In this document: positions 44,170 to 53,029 of the stretch, one piece after another
How the letters are laid out: each line of letters starts with the position of its first letter
How positions within the stretch are numbered: the first letter of the stretch is position 1
DNA from: Natrarchaeobius chitinivorans
GTDB lineage: Archaea; Halobacteriota; Halobacteria; Halobacteriales; Natrialbaceae
Assembly: GCF_003841505.1 (NCBI RefSeq)
Contig: NZ_REGA01000012.1
Span: forward strand, 1 to 64,000
Reading direction: 5' to 3'
Length of the DNA: 64,000 nt
Program-made: the position numbers and the translations under genes
Notes under the pieces: model-generated
What the model was told of the DNA's origin: nothing
The model's database searches: none
What the model saw: the letters and a program-made list of their open reading frames with translations, nothing else

Positions 44170-44349
44170 ATGGTAAGCAGAGAAAACCAGATCCTGGGGG
44201 GTTTCATCCTGATCGCTGCCGTCGTCTTCCTCCTGCTGACTGGCTTTACCGAACTGAGTTCGGTCGCGATCATCGGTATCGTCCTCGTAATCGGCGTTAT
44301 CGTTCCACAACTGCTGTTTCAGCTGACCGACGTCGGCTCCGACCGGTGA
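44170..44349 (+). CDS. Two-helix membrane microprotein (59 aa)
   Basis: ATG 44170 to TGA 44347-44349, 59 residues. MVSRENQILGG is followed by two hydrophobic helices (about 10-26 and 31-49, FILIAAVVFLLLTGF and VAIIGIVLVIGVIVPQLLF) and a short polar tail. A good TATA-like box supports it. Similar tiny membrane proteins are common in haloarchaea; function unknown. Confidence 0.7.
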   Translation: MVSRENQILGGFILIAAVVFLLLTGFTELSSVAIIGIVLVIGVIVPQLLFQLTDVGSDR

Positions 44350-44459
44350 CGGGGAGCATCTCCACGTTGGTTCGACACAACGACGTATTACCCGCGTTCG
44401 GAGGGTGACTGCCAGCAGTTCGCCGGTTACGACGCGCTCGAGTCGAGGCAGAATCGAGC

Positions 44460-44828
44460 CTACTCCGCGAGCCCCTCGATGAGAAACGCCGCCGAGGCGA
44501 GGTTCGTCGCGAGCGCGGTGTCGTGAACGTCGCAGATGCGCAACAGCGCCGAGATGTCGGGCTCGTGGGGCTGGGCGCGAAGCGGATCCCTGAGAAAGAC
44601 GATGCCGTCCAGTTTCCCCGCTGCGACCTCGGCACCGATCATCAGGTCGCCCCCGAGCGGCCCTGATTCCTTGCGTTCGACCTCGAGATCCGTCTCCTCG
44701 GTCAGCCGTTTACCGGTCGTCCCGGTGGCGATCAACTCGTAGCGACGCAACTGATCCTCGTGCGTTCGAGCGAAGTCAATGAGATCAGGCTTCTTTTCGT
44801 CGTGAGCGATGAGCGCGACGCGCGTCAT
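44460..44828 (-). CDS. mgsA: Methylglyoxal synthase
   Basis: 122 residues. [45 protein letters not shown] and [15 protein letters not shown] are the MgsA family motifs; the enzyme turns dihydroxyacetone phosphate into methylglyoxal and phosphate. The phosphate-binding TGTTGKRL and the catalytic Asp in GGDLMIGA are present. ATG 44828 is chosen over longer frames for its match to the family start. It is divergent from a VOC-fold gene. Confidence 0.92.
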   Translation of the reverse strand: MTRVALIAHDEKKPDLIDFARTHEDQLRRYELIATGTTGKRLTEETDLEVERKESGPLGGDLMIGAEVAAGKLDGIVFLRDPLRAQPHEPDISALLRICDVHDTALATNLASAAFLIEGLAE

Positions 44829-45029
44829 ACCCCACGGTTCGTTCGAACCGAAAATAGGTGTGGTGCTACGCGAGCGAACGACCAGGCACAAACCGCGATC
44901 CATCTGCACGTCGTCATCCCGCCGCGGCTCGAGTACGGCGCCACCTCGCCGGGACTCGAGTACGACGCCACCCCGTCACAGCCCACCCGAACGGAACCAT
45001 TTACCTCGGTGGTCGCGCGAGAGGTGGGT

Positions 45030-45455
45030 ATGTCCGAGACAGATCTTAGCGCGCACCACGTCGGAATCACCGTCAGCGACCTCGAGTCCACGCTTCCGTT
45101 CTACCGGGACGTCCTGGGCCTCTCGGTCGTCGATCGGTTCACCGTCTCCGGAGACGCCTTCTCCGACGCCGTCGACGTCGACGGCGCGAGTGCGGATTTC
45201 GTTCACCTCGAGGCCGACGGAATACGGATCGAACTCGTCGAGTACGAACCCGAGGGTCGTCGCTCCCCGGCGACGGGACTCAACCAGCCCGGGGCGGCAC
45301 ACCTCGGGCTCACCGTCCCCGATCTCGACTCGTTTGTCGACGGACTGCCCGAGGACGTCCCCGCGCTCAGCGAGCCGCGAACGACCGAAAGCGGGAGTTC
45401 CATCGTGTTCGTCCGAGACCCCGAGGACAACCTCGTCGAACTGCTCGAGCGCTGA
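45030..45455 (+). CDS. VOC (glyoxalase/bleomycin-resistance) family protein
   Basis: 141 residues with two beta-alpha-beta-beta-beta modules: LSAHHVGITVSDLESTLPFY, ELVEYEPEG, GAAHLGLTVPDLDSFVDGL and FVRDPEDNLVELLE. His residues in HHVGI and HLGL and Glu residues in IELVE and LVELLE are in the metal-ligand positions of glyoxalase I and methylmalonyl-CoA epimerase. Next to mgsA, a role in methylglyoxal detoxification is attractive but unproven. Confidence 0.85.
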   Translation: MSETDLSAHHVGITVSDLESTLPFYRDVLGLSVVDRFTVSGDAFSDAVDVDGASADFVHLEADGIRIELVEYEPEGRRSPATGLNQPGAAHLGLTVPDLDSFVDGLPEDVPALSEPRTTESGSSIVFVRDPEDNLVELLER

Positions 45456-45536
45456 CCGAACGGGTGGAATCGTTTGGTTTCTCGTGCTCCCGGCTGTAAG
45501 TCAGTCGCTGAAATCCGCCAGCCGTGACCGGTCCCG

Positions 45537-45653
45537 TCACTCGAGGACGGCGTCCGGACGAACGACGAAGACGTCGGCTGGCGCTTCGTTGACGACGTAC
45601 TTGGCGACCGTCCCGAGCAGTTTCTCGGTCACGTCGGACGCTCGTCGTCGGCG
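45537..45653 (-). pseudogene. UspA-like C-terminal fragment
   Basis: On the minus strand, about 38 codons before a TGA at 45537-45539 read RRRRASDVTEKLLGTVAKY then VVNEAPADVFVVRPDAVLE, closely resembling the last part of UspA domains, including those attached to cation transporters. No UspA start or ATP-binding core precedes it. I take it as the leftover of a gene that once adjoined the antiporters. Confidence 0.5.
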
Positions 45654-45739
45654 GATCGCGAATGAATCGCGGCGAAATACGGCACGGAAGACAACGCATA
45701 AAGTCGGGATACACAAAGGGGGAGGTGAACTGACACTCG

Positions 45740-47473
45740 ATGAGTGAAATTGCTCTCGCTGCCGATTTCGCGATCATCGTCGTCGTCGCGACGACTGTCG
45801 GCCTCGTCGCCCGACAGACGGGACAGCCGACGATCATCGCCTACATTCTGACCGGATTGATTCTCGGCCCGGTGATGTTCGGAATCGTCACCGAAGAGGG
45901 CCTCGTCGAGAGCATGGCCGAACTCGGACTCGGCTTTTTGTTGTTTCTGCTCGGAATGAAGATGCGGTTCGAGGACATCAGGGAAATCCTTCGACCGATC
46001 GTCAATATCGCCGTCTGGCAGACGATTCTCCAAACGGCGCTCGCGCTCGCGGTCGCGTGGGCGCTTGGATTCGATCCAACCGAGATCGTCGTGATCGCCC
46101 TGGCGACGGTCTTCGGCGCGACGCCGATCATCGTCAAAATACTCACCGACAAAGACGAGATCACGTCCCTTCCCGGAAAGATCGACGTCGGCGTCCTCAT
46201 CGTCCAGGACATCTATCTCGTGGTCGTCCTCGCCCTGCTCGGAGCCGACGAACTCGGCAGCGCGAGTGAGATTGCCACGACGCTCGCGGTCATCGCCGTT
46301 ATGATGGCGTTCATCGGACTGTTCTCGATCGCTTCCTCGCGGTACCTCCTGCCGGGACTGTTTCGCCGGATCGCGGACGACAAGGACGTCTTCCTCGTCG
46401 TCGCCATCGCGTGGGCGTTCCTGTTCATCGCCGTCTCCGAACAGTTCGATCTCTCCCTCGAGGTCGGTGCCTTCCTCGCCGGCATCAGCATCGCCCAGTT
46501 GCCCTACAGCACGGAACTCGAGGATCGAATCACGCCGATCACCGACTTCTTCATCCTCGTCTTCTTCGCGAGCATCGGTCTGCGCCTCGAAGCCGGCGAC
46601 CTGCTCGCGTACTGGCTCGAGGCGATCGTCGCCTCGGTCGTCCTCATGATCGGAAACTTCTGGATCATGTTCTACCTGATCGACCGGGAGGAGTTCAGCG
46701 TCGAAACGTCGTTTCTCGGCGCGGTGAACATGGTCCAGGTGAGCGAGTTCTCGCTCGTCGTCGGCGCACTCGCCGTCAGCCGTGAGTTCATCGGCACGGA
46801 AGTTCTCGGCTATCTCAGCCTGATGGCACTGCTAACGATGAGCGTCTCGACGTACATCATCAACTACAATCACGCGATCTACGATCGTGTGAAACCGTGG
46901 TTCAGCCGATTCGAGTCCGAGGAGAAAGGGGACGTCGACCTCGAGAAGTATTCGAATCACGCGATCGCGATCGGGTACGACGAGATCACCGAGCGCGCGC
47001 TCCCGATTCTGGAAGACGAGTACGGCGAGGTCGTGATCATCGACCGACGAACCGACCACATCGACGCGCTGGCGGAAGCCGATCGGTACGAGTACATTTA
47101 CGGCGACTTCCGTCACGGCGAAATACGCAAGGAGGCGAACTTGAAGGGTGCATCCTTCGTTCTAAGTTCGACCGTCCAGCCCGACGTCAATCGCGCGTTG
47201 TTGGACGAAGTCTCCGACGAGACGACCGTGTTCGTCGAAGCAGAACGGATCGACGACGCGCGCGATCTCTACGATCGCGGTGCCGCGTACGTCGTGATGA
47301 GTACACACCTGACCGGCGAAAAGTTGAGCGAGTACGTAGAACAGTACTTTACCGACCGCGACGCGTTTCGGAGCTCGATCGAGGCTGACATCGATCGAAT
47401 ACAGCAGCGCGTCAACGGTGAGACGCCGCGTCGTCTCTCACGAACACAGTCGGGGGGTGACGACGATGACTGA
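45740..47473 (+). CDS. CPA2 cation/proton antiporter, subunit A type
   Basis: 577 residues. About twelve membrane helices (1-375) with the CPA2 pattern GQPTIIAYILTGLILGP, ATVFGATPIIVKILTDKDE, GVLIVQDIYLVVVLALL (Gln-Asp pair) and FLAGISIAQLPYS. A cytoplasmic TrkA_N/RCK-like domain follows (~385-510), but its glycine loop reads AIAIGYDEITERAL in place of GxGxxG. The acidic tail ends in GGDDDD. The next gene overlaps by 8 nt. It probably exchanges K+ or Na+ for H+. A homologous pair lies convergently at 50958-52715. Confidence 0.9.
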   Translation: MSEIALAADFAIIVVVATTVGLVARQTGQPTIIAYILTGLILGPVMFGIVTEEGLVESMAELGLGFLLFLLGMKMRFEDIREILRPIVNIAVWQTILQTALALAVAWALGFDPTEIVVIALATVFGATPIIVKILTDKDEITSLPGKIDVGVLIVQDIYLVVVLALLGADELGSASEIATTLAVIAVMMAFIGLFSIASSRYLLPGLFRRIADDKDVFLVVAIAWAFLFIAVSEQFDLSLEVGAFLAGISIAQLPYSTELEDRITPITDFFILVFFASIGLRLEAGDLLAYWLEAIVASVVLMIGNFWIMFYLIDREEFSVETSFLGAVNMVQVSEFSLVVGALAVSREFIGTEVLGYLSLMALLTMSVSTYIINYNHAIYDRVKPWFSRFESEEKGDVDLEKYSNHAIAIGYDEITERALPILEDEYGEVVIIDRRTDHIDALAEADRYEYIYGDFRHGEIRKEANLKGASFVLSSTVQPDVNRALLDEVSDETTVFVEAERIDDARDLYDRGAAYVVMSTHLTGEKLSEYVEQYFTDRDAFRSSIEADIDRIQQRVNGETPRRLSRTQSGGDDDD

Positions 47474-49142
47474 ACTGATTACGACGCTCGCGGTCGTCTT
47501 CATCACCGCCGGTCTCTTCTTGCTGATCGCGAACCAGCTCTCGCTGTCACCGATTCCCTTCTTCCTCGTCGCGGGACTGGTGACGGGACGGTTCATCGAA
47601 GATCCGGAGCTCGTCGAACTCGCTCAATGGGGCATCGCGTTTCTGGTATTTACGTTCGGCTTCCGGACGGACTTCGGGTCGGTCGAAGGAGTTATTCGAG
47701 ACGCCGAAACCGCCGCGGTGACGCAACTCGTCGTCGTCGGCCCGATCGCGTTCGCCGTCGCGACCCTGTTCGGGTACGGCGTAGAGAACGCCGTCTACTT
47801 CGCGGTCGCTGCGACGTTGAGTTCGACCATCGTCGGCGCGCGGGAACTCGAACAGGAGATTCGGAACAACCTGGTGTACGGACGACTCGCATCGTCCGTC
47901 CACCTCTTCGACGACCTGCTCGCGATCGGGCTGATCGTCGTACTCTCAGCCGATCAGTACACGACGACGATCGTAACCTCGAAGATCGGCTTCGGCGTCA
48001 TCTTCCTGCTCGCGGCGTTGCTCGTCTATCGTCACGGATTTCCGCTGTTGGTCCGCCTCGCGGGCGGCTCCGACGAACTCGTCATGATGGGGAGTATCTC
48101 GATCCTCATCGCCTTTATCGCGGGTGCCGAATTCGCCGACGTCTCGATCGTCGTCGGCGCGTTCGCCGCAGGCATCGCGGTCCGCGGCGACGACGTCTCG
48201 TCGATCGGCGTCCGCAACGGAATCGCCTCGATTCGGGACTTCTTCGTGGCGATCTTCTTCGTCACCCTGGGGGCGCTCGTCTCGATTCCGAGCGTCGAGG
48301 TGCTCGTCGTCGCCGCCACGCTCGCTGTACTCGTCCTCTTCGTCAATCCGCTCGTTCTCATGATCGCGTTCGTCTTCGAGGGGTACGACGCCCGAACGGC
48401 CTTTTTCGCCAGTACGAGCCTCAATCAGGTGAGCGAACTCTCGCTCGTCGTCGCGATACAGGCGTGGTTGCTCGGGACCATCACGGAGGCGCTGTTCGAC
48501 GCGATCATCCTCGCGGCGGCGGCAACGATGATCCTGACGTCGGTCGCGCGAAGATACGAGGAACCGGTCTACCGATCGATAGTCGGACGGATTCTCGAGG
48601 AACGTCAGACGCAAAAGATCGACGATCGGAGTTATGTCGAATCCGACCTGACCGACCACATCGTGATCGTCGGCTACGGCCGTCAAGGCCGTCGCCTCGT
48701 GGAGACGTGCGAACGACTCGATCCCGAGTACGTCGTCGTCGAGAACGACCCGGTCCTCTGGGACGACATGCGCGCCGAGTGCGAAAACTACGTGTTCGGC
48801 GACGCCATGTCGCGGTATCCCCTCGAGAAAGCCAGGATCGGTGCAGCCGCGTTGGTCGTCTCGACGGTCGATCACCGTCCCCTTTCGGAGGCGCTTCTCG
48901 AGATCGAAACCGACGCGGATCTCGTCCTCCGAACGGAAACGTCCGTCGAGGCCCACGAACTGCTCGATTCGGACGTGACGTACGTCAGCGTCCCGAACGT
49001 GCTCGCCTCAGATCAGCTGTCGGATACGGTCGAAGCCGTGGTACGTGGGGAACTCGACGAAGCTGACGCGAGAGCCGAACACCTCGAGACGCTAGAGACC
49101 CTCGAACGGTACAAGCTCGATGCACGGTTCGGTAACCGATAA
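47466..49142 (+). CDS. CPA2 cation/proton antiporter, subunit B type
   Basis: 558 residues from ATG 47466, overlapping the preceding stop codon by 8 nt. The membrane domain (1-380) has SLSPIPFFLVAGLVTGRF, ATLSSTIVGARELEQEI, ASSVHLFDDLLAIGLIVVL (an Asp-Asp pair) and GAFAAGIAVRGDD. The RCK-like domain has a standard glycine loop (HIVIVGYGRQGRRLVETC) and VENDP. Compared with subunit A the family resemblance is clear but sequence differs widely. Pairing with subunit A is inferred from the overlap and the duplicated arrangement. Confidence 0.9.
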   Translation: MTELITTLAVVFITAGLFLLIANQLSLSPIPFFLVAGLVTGRFIEDPELVELAQWGIAFLVFTFGFRTDFGSVEGVIRDAETAAVTQLVVVGPIAFAVATLFGYGVENAVYFAVAATLSSTIVGARELEQEIRNNLVYGRLASSVHLFDDLLAIGLIVVLSADQYTTTIVTSKIGFGVIFLLAALLVYRHGFPLLVRLAGGSDELVMMGSISILIAFIAGAEFADVSIVVGAFAAGIAVRGDDVSSIGVRNGIASIRDFFVAIFFVTLGALVSIPSVEVLVVAATLAVLVLFVNPLVLMIAFVFEGYDARTAFFASTSLNQVSELSLVVAIQAWLLGTITEALFDAIILAAAATMILTSVARRYEEPVYRSIVGRILEERQTQKIDDRSYVESDLTDHIVIVGYGRQGRRLVETCERLDPEYVVVENDPVLWDDMRAECENYVFGDAMSRYPLEKARIGAAALVVSTVDHRPLSEALLEIETDADLVLRTETSVEAHELLDSDVTYVSVPNVLASDQLSDTVEAVVRGELDEADARAEHLETLETLERYKLDARFGNR

Positions 49143-49270
49143 TTCGAGGAGACGACCCTTACCAGGAGATACCGCTGAGAGCGATCGTCCCGCGTCGAAG
49201 TCGACTCGATGACGGCGAAACGTCCATCGTCATCCAAAACACCGGTCGAGTAACCGCTGGACCGTTCGAC

Positions 49271-50965
49271 TTACCGGAGGTGAAGCGGCACGTGATCGGC
49301 GCGTCGCTCGAGTTCGGCTCGCTGGTTCTCCCGGAGTTCCTCGCGCGTCAGGTCGCCGTCGAACAGGTCGCGAATCTGCTGGGCCAACTGCTGGCCCGCG
49401 AGCAGATCCGGGTGGCCGACGTACAACGCGCCCTCGTCGACGAGTTCCAAAGCGGTCTTTCGATCGCCGGCCCGCAGCGTCACGTCGGCATCGAGGCCGA
49501 GCGAGAGGATACGTCGTGAGACTGGTCGCGAATCAACCGTCGAGACGACGAGTCGTGCGTCGACTGCGTTCGCCTTCTCCCAGGTGTAGCTCTCCATCGC
49601 ATCCCCGACGACGACGGCGTCGCACTCCCTGTTGACGATCTCCCTGCGGGCAGGGTCGTTTTCGATGACGACGTAGGGTTGATTTAGCTCTTCAAAGGTT
49701 TCGACCACTTTCTGTCCCTGCCGACCGTAGCCGACGATCACGACGTGGTCGGCGATGTCGTCCGGCACGTCGCTCCACTCGTCGACCCGGTCGTGTCGGC
49801 CCGAAACCACGCCGCGGTTCGCGAGGGCGCGGTAGATCTCCTCGTCGTACCGCTGGCTCAGACTCGAGGTCACCATCGTTACCGCCGCAGCCAGGATGAT
49901 CGCGTCGAAGACGGCCGAACTCAGCGCCTCGAGCAGGAACGCCTGAATGGCGATGATCAGGGCGAACTCGCTGATCTGGTCGATACTGAGGCTGGCGAGC
50001 GTCGCCGACCGGGCCTCGTACCCGCGGTAGATCAGTATCGCCGTGGTGACGGCCGGTTTCACCACCGCGGTCAGGACGACGAGCCCGGCGACGAGCACCA
50101 ACTTATCGACGGATTCGGCCCATCCGATGTCGCCGATGAACGGGAAGACGACGAGTGCGCCGATCGTGACGAAGAAGATGGCGACGAAGAAGTCCCTGAT
50201 CGACTGGAGACCGTTGAATAGCCCGAGATACTCGACCGGGTCGTGACGCACGGCGAGACCGGCCGCGAACGCGCCGACGACGATGGAGATACCTGCGAAC
50301 TCGGCCGCGCCGACGAACACGGCGAGCAACGAGACGACCGCAAGAATCATGAGTTCGTCAGAGCTGCCGGCGAACCGTCCGATGGCGTCGAACAGGTATC
50401 GGTTGACGAGGACGGCCGCGAGAAGCAACGCGAGGCCGCCGGCGATCGCCGTCGCCACGTAGCCGGACTCGAGGGTACCGGCACCAAGGAGGAGTATCGC
50501 GAGGATTGCGATCAGGTCCTGTACGAACTGGATCGACGAGGCCAATCGACCGCGAACGAGTCCCTGATTTATTTCCGTTTGTAACAGCGCTGTTCCGACG
50601 ATCGTCGACGAGAGCGCGGCCGCAATACCGACGTAAATCGCCTCGGTCGGAGAAATTCCGAGGGCTACGCCGATCCCGACGCCGAGCGAGCCAACGACGA
50701 GAATCTGGCCGATCGCTGCCAGTTCGCCGTCGAGGAGCACCGACCGAATCGCAGCGAGATCGATCCGGGTTCCGAACGTGAACACGAGCAGCGCAATCCC
50801 GTAGTACGCGAGTTCGAGCAGTATGTCCGGGTCGATGACCGAGCCACCGACGACCCCGGCCACGACGAAAACCGGCACCGTCGGCAGATCGAATCGATTC
50901 GCGACGACCAGGAGGGGTCCAGTTACGATGAAGAGGATCGAGACTGCGGTGAGTAGCTCACTCAT
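49271..50965 (-). CDS. CPA2 cation/proton antiporter, subunit B type (second pair)
   Basis: 564 residues from ATG 50965. DLPTVPVFVVAGVVGGSVID, AALSSTIVGTALLQTEI, ASSIQFVQDLIAILAIL (Gln-Asp rather than the Asp-Asp of the first pair) and GAFAAGLAVRHD mark the membrane domain; VVIVGYGRQGQKVVETF and VIENDP mark an intact Rossmann loop. It overlaps the upstream subunit A gene by 8 nt (ATGAGTGA), exactly as in the other pair. It ends 128 bp from the end of its convergent paralogue. Confidence 0.9.
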   Translation of the reverse strand: MSELLTAVSILFIVTGPLLVVANRFDLPTVPVFVVAGVVGGSVIDPDILLELAYYGIALLVFTFGTRIDLAAIRSVLLDGELAAIGQILVVGSLGVGIGVALGISPTEAIYVGIAAALSSTIVGTALLQTEINQGLVRGRLASSIQFVQDLIAILAILLLGAGTLESGYVATAIAGGLALLLAAVLVNRYLFDAIGRFAGSSDELMILAVVSLLAVFVGAAEFAGISIVVGAFAAGLAVRHDPVEYLGLFNGLQSIRDFFVAIFFVTIGALVVFPFIGDIGWAESVDKLVLVAGLVVLTAVVKPAVTTAILIYRGYEARSATLASLSIDQISEFALIIAIQAFLLEALSSAVFDAIILAAAVTMVTSSLSQRYDEEIYRALANRGVVSGRHDRVDEWSDVPDDIADHVVIVGYGRQGQKVVETFEELNQPYVVIENDPARREIVNRECDAVVVGDAMESYTWEKANAVDARLVVSTVDSRPVSRRILSLGLDADVTLRAGDRKTALELVDEGALYVGHPDLLAGQQLAQQIRDLFDGDLTREELRENQRAELERRADHVPLHLR

Positions 50966-52715
50966 CGCCACCACCCCCGAGCCGTCCGTTGACGTCCGGG
51001 AAGAGTTCCGGCGTCGCCAGCAGTTCGATGTCACCGTCGATCGCCGCTTCCAGGACGTCCACATCGTCCTCGAGGTACGCCCGGAGATACTCGGAGAGTC
51101 TGTCTGCCGCGAGGTAGGGAGTCATGACGACGCAGTGAGCACCGGCGTCGTAGAGGTCACGGGCGTGTTCGATTCGGTTGGCCTCGACGAACACCGTCGC
51201 GTCCTCGCTCACTTCTCGGAGCAGCGCCTTGTTCACTTCCGGCTGGACCGACGAGGAGAGGACGAAATCGGCCTTTTTGACCGCCACGTCCTTCCGGATC
51301 GTGGAGTTCCGGAAGTCCCCGTAAATCGCGTCGTACCCCTCTTCCTCGAGGGCTTCGATGTGACTGACCGTACGATCGACGACGACGACGTCCTCGTAGC
51401 GATCCGCGAGCAGCGGGAGGGCGTTTTTCGTCACCTCGTCGTAGCCGATGACGACGGCGTGGTCACGGTACTCCCGTTTCCCGCCCTCGAACTCTCCGTC
51501 GCCGGTCCACCTGTTGATCGTCGGCTCGAACCGTTCGAACAGCGCGTGGTTGAACTCGATGAAATACACCGAGACGCCCATCGTGAAGATGGCGAGCAGC
51601 GTCATGAACCCGAGCACTTCCGGCTCGATGAACCCGCCTTCGAACGCGACGGCGGCGACGATGATGCCGAACTCGCTGACCTGGATCATGTTGATCGAGC
51701 CGAGGAACGTCGTCTCGTGATCGAAGCCCTGCCAGTCGATCAGATAGAAGAAGACGAGGAACTTCACGGGCATCAACACCAGCGCGGCGACGATCGCCTC
51801 CTGCCAGTGTGCCAGCAACTGGGCCGCCTCGAGGTCGAGTGCGACCGAGACGAAAAACACCATGACGAACAGGTCGGTCAGTGGATTGACCCGATCCTGT
51901 AGTTCCTTGCTGTAGGGAAGCTGTGCGATGGCCAATCCTGCCATAAATGCCCCCATCTCGATCGAGAGGTACGCCTCGATACCGAGCGGCGCGAGAAAGA
52001 GGTTGACGTTGTCGGAGACGAACACGAAGAGGAACGCCCACGAGACTGCGACGAGGAAAAACACCTCCTTGTTGTCGGCGATCCGCCGGAAGACGATCGG
52101 CAGCAGGGTCCGGGACGCGAGGATTGCGGCGACGGTGATCAACGCGACCAAAACGAGCACGATGGCGAGCGTCGTCGCGACTTCTGCCAGATCGTCGGGT
52201 CGTCCGGCCGCGAGTACCGCCAGAATGATGACCACGACGATGTCCTGGACGAGCAAGACGCCGACGTCGATCTTGCCGTGCAGCGAGGTCGCTTCGTCCT
52301 TGTCCGTGAGCATCTTGATCACGACCGCCGTGGAGCTGTACATCACCGCGAGTCCGATCAAAAACGCCTCGAGGGGGTCGAAGCCGAGCGCGAGGGACAG
52401 GCCCGCGCCCGCGATGAAAACCGCTGCCATCTGCGGGATCGAGATCTTGACGATCGGCTTGAGGACGTGTTGGACCTCGTCGAGGCGCATCTTGATCCCG
52501 AGCAGAAACAGGAGGAACGCGAGTCCGAGTTCGGACAGCAACTCGGTGAGTTCGCTCACTTGGACGATGCCGAGGGCAGCCGGACCCAGCACCACTCCCG
52601 CGAGGATGTAGGCGATGATCGTCGGCTGGCCCGTCTTCTTCGCGAGGAAGCCGACGAACGTCGCACTCAGTAGAATGATTGCGAAATCGGCGGTGAGTGC
52701 CGGCTCGGCGACCAT
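50958..52715 (-). CDS. CPA2 cation/proton antiporter, subunit A type (second pair)
   Basis: 585 residues. GQPTIIAYILAGVVLGPAAL, VMYSSTAVVIKMLTDKDEA, GVLLVQDIVVVIILAVL and FMAGLAIAQLPYS are the CPA2 membrane signatures; the cytoplasmic domain begins HAVVIGYDEVTKNALPLL, again with GYDE in the glycine loop. The extra segment FVSDNVNLFLAPLGIEAYLSIE has no match in the first pair. First gene of a two-gene operon. Confidence 0.9.
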   Translation of the reverse strand: MVAEPALTADFAIILLSATFVGFLAKKTGQPTIIAYILAGVVLGPAALGIVQVSELTELLSELGLAFLLFLLGIKMRLDEVQHVLKPIVKISIPQMAAVFIAGAGLSLALGFDPLEAFLIGLAVMYSSTAVVIKMLTDKDEATSLHGKIDVGVLLVQDIVVVIILAVLAAGRPDDLAEVATTLAIVLVLVALITVAAILASRTLLPIVFRRIADNKEVFFLVAVSWAFLFVFVSDNVNLFLAPLGIEAYLSIEMGAFMAGLAIAQLPYSKELQDRVNPLTDLFVMVFFVSVALDLEAAQLLAHWQEAIVAALVLMPVKFLVFFYLIDWQGFDHETTFLGSINMIQVSEFGIIVAAVAFEGGFIEPEVLGFMTLLAIFTMGVSVYFIEFNHALFERFEPTINRWTGDGEFEGGKREYRDHAVVIGYDEVTKNALPLLADRYEDVVVVDRTVSHIEALEEEGYDAIYGDFRNSTIRKDVAVKKADFVLSSSVQPEVNKALLREVSEDATVFVEANRIEHARDLYDAGAHCVVMTPYLAADRLSEYLRAYLEDDVDVLEAAIDGDIELLATPELFPDVNGRLGGGGDE

Positions 52716-53029
52716 GTCGTACGGACGAATCAGGTCTGGCGAATTAACGGTGTCGATACCTACTGTGCGAGAGACTCGAGTCGGACTCGAGCGCCGACCC
52801 CGGACGCGGTAGGTTCGGACTACTGGACGTCATTGTCGGTGGGGCCGAAGACGGATTATGGCTCCACCGGGAAGTCGCTACGAGAGGCCGTACCCGTTAC
52901 CGTCGCGAGCCACCATCACACGGTTAGCCGATTTCCGCCCGGAACCGTTCGAGAGATCCCCCGTCGTGGCGTTCGAGCCGGTCGGATCGAAGGGATAGCT
53001 TCAACTCCCTCGAGTCCTCTCTGACACCC
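52716..53029. other. Intergenic region, divergent
   Basis: No gene is visible. A sequence at about 52812-52845 (GGACTACTGGACGTCATTG) resembles a decayed family B left end. No clear promoter motif for the HAD gene could be picked. Confidence 0.35.
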
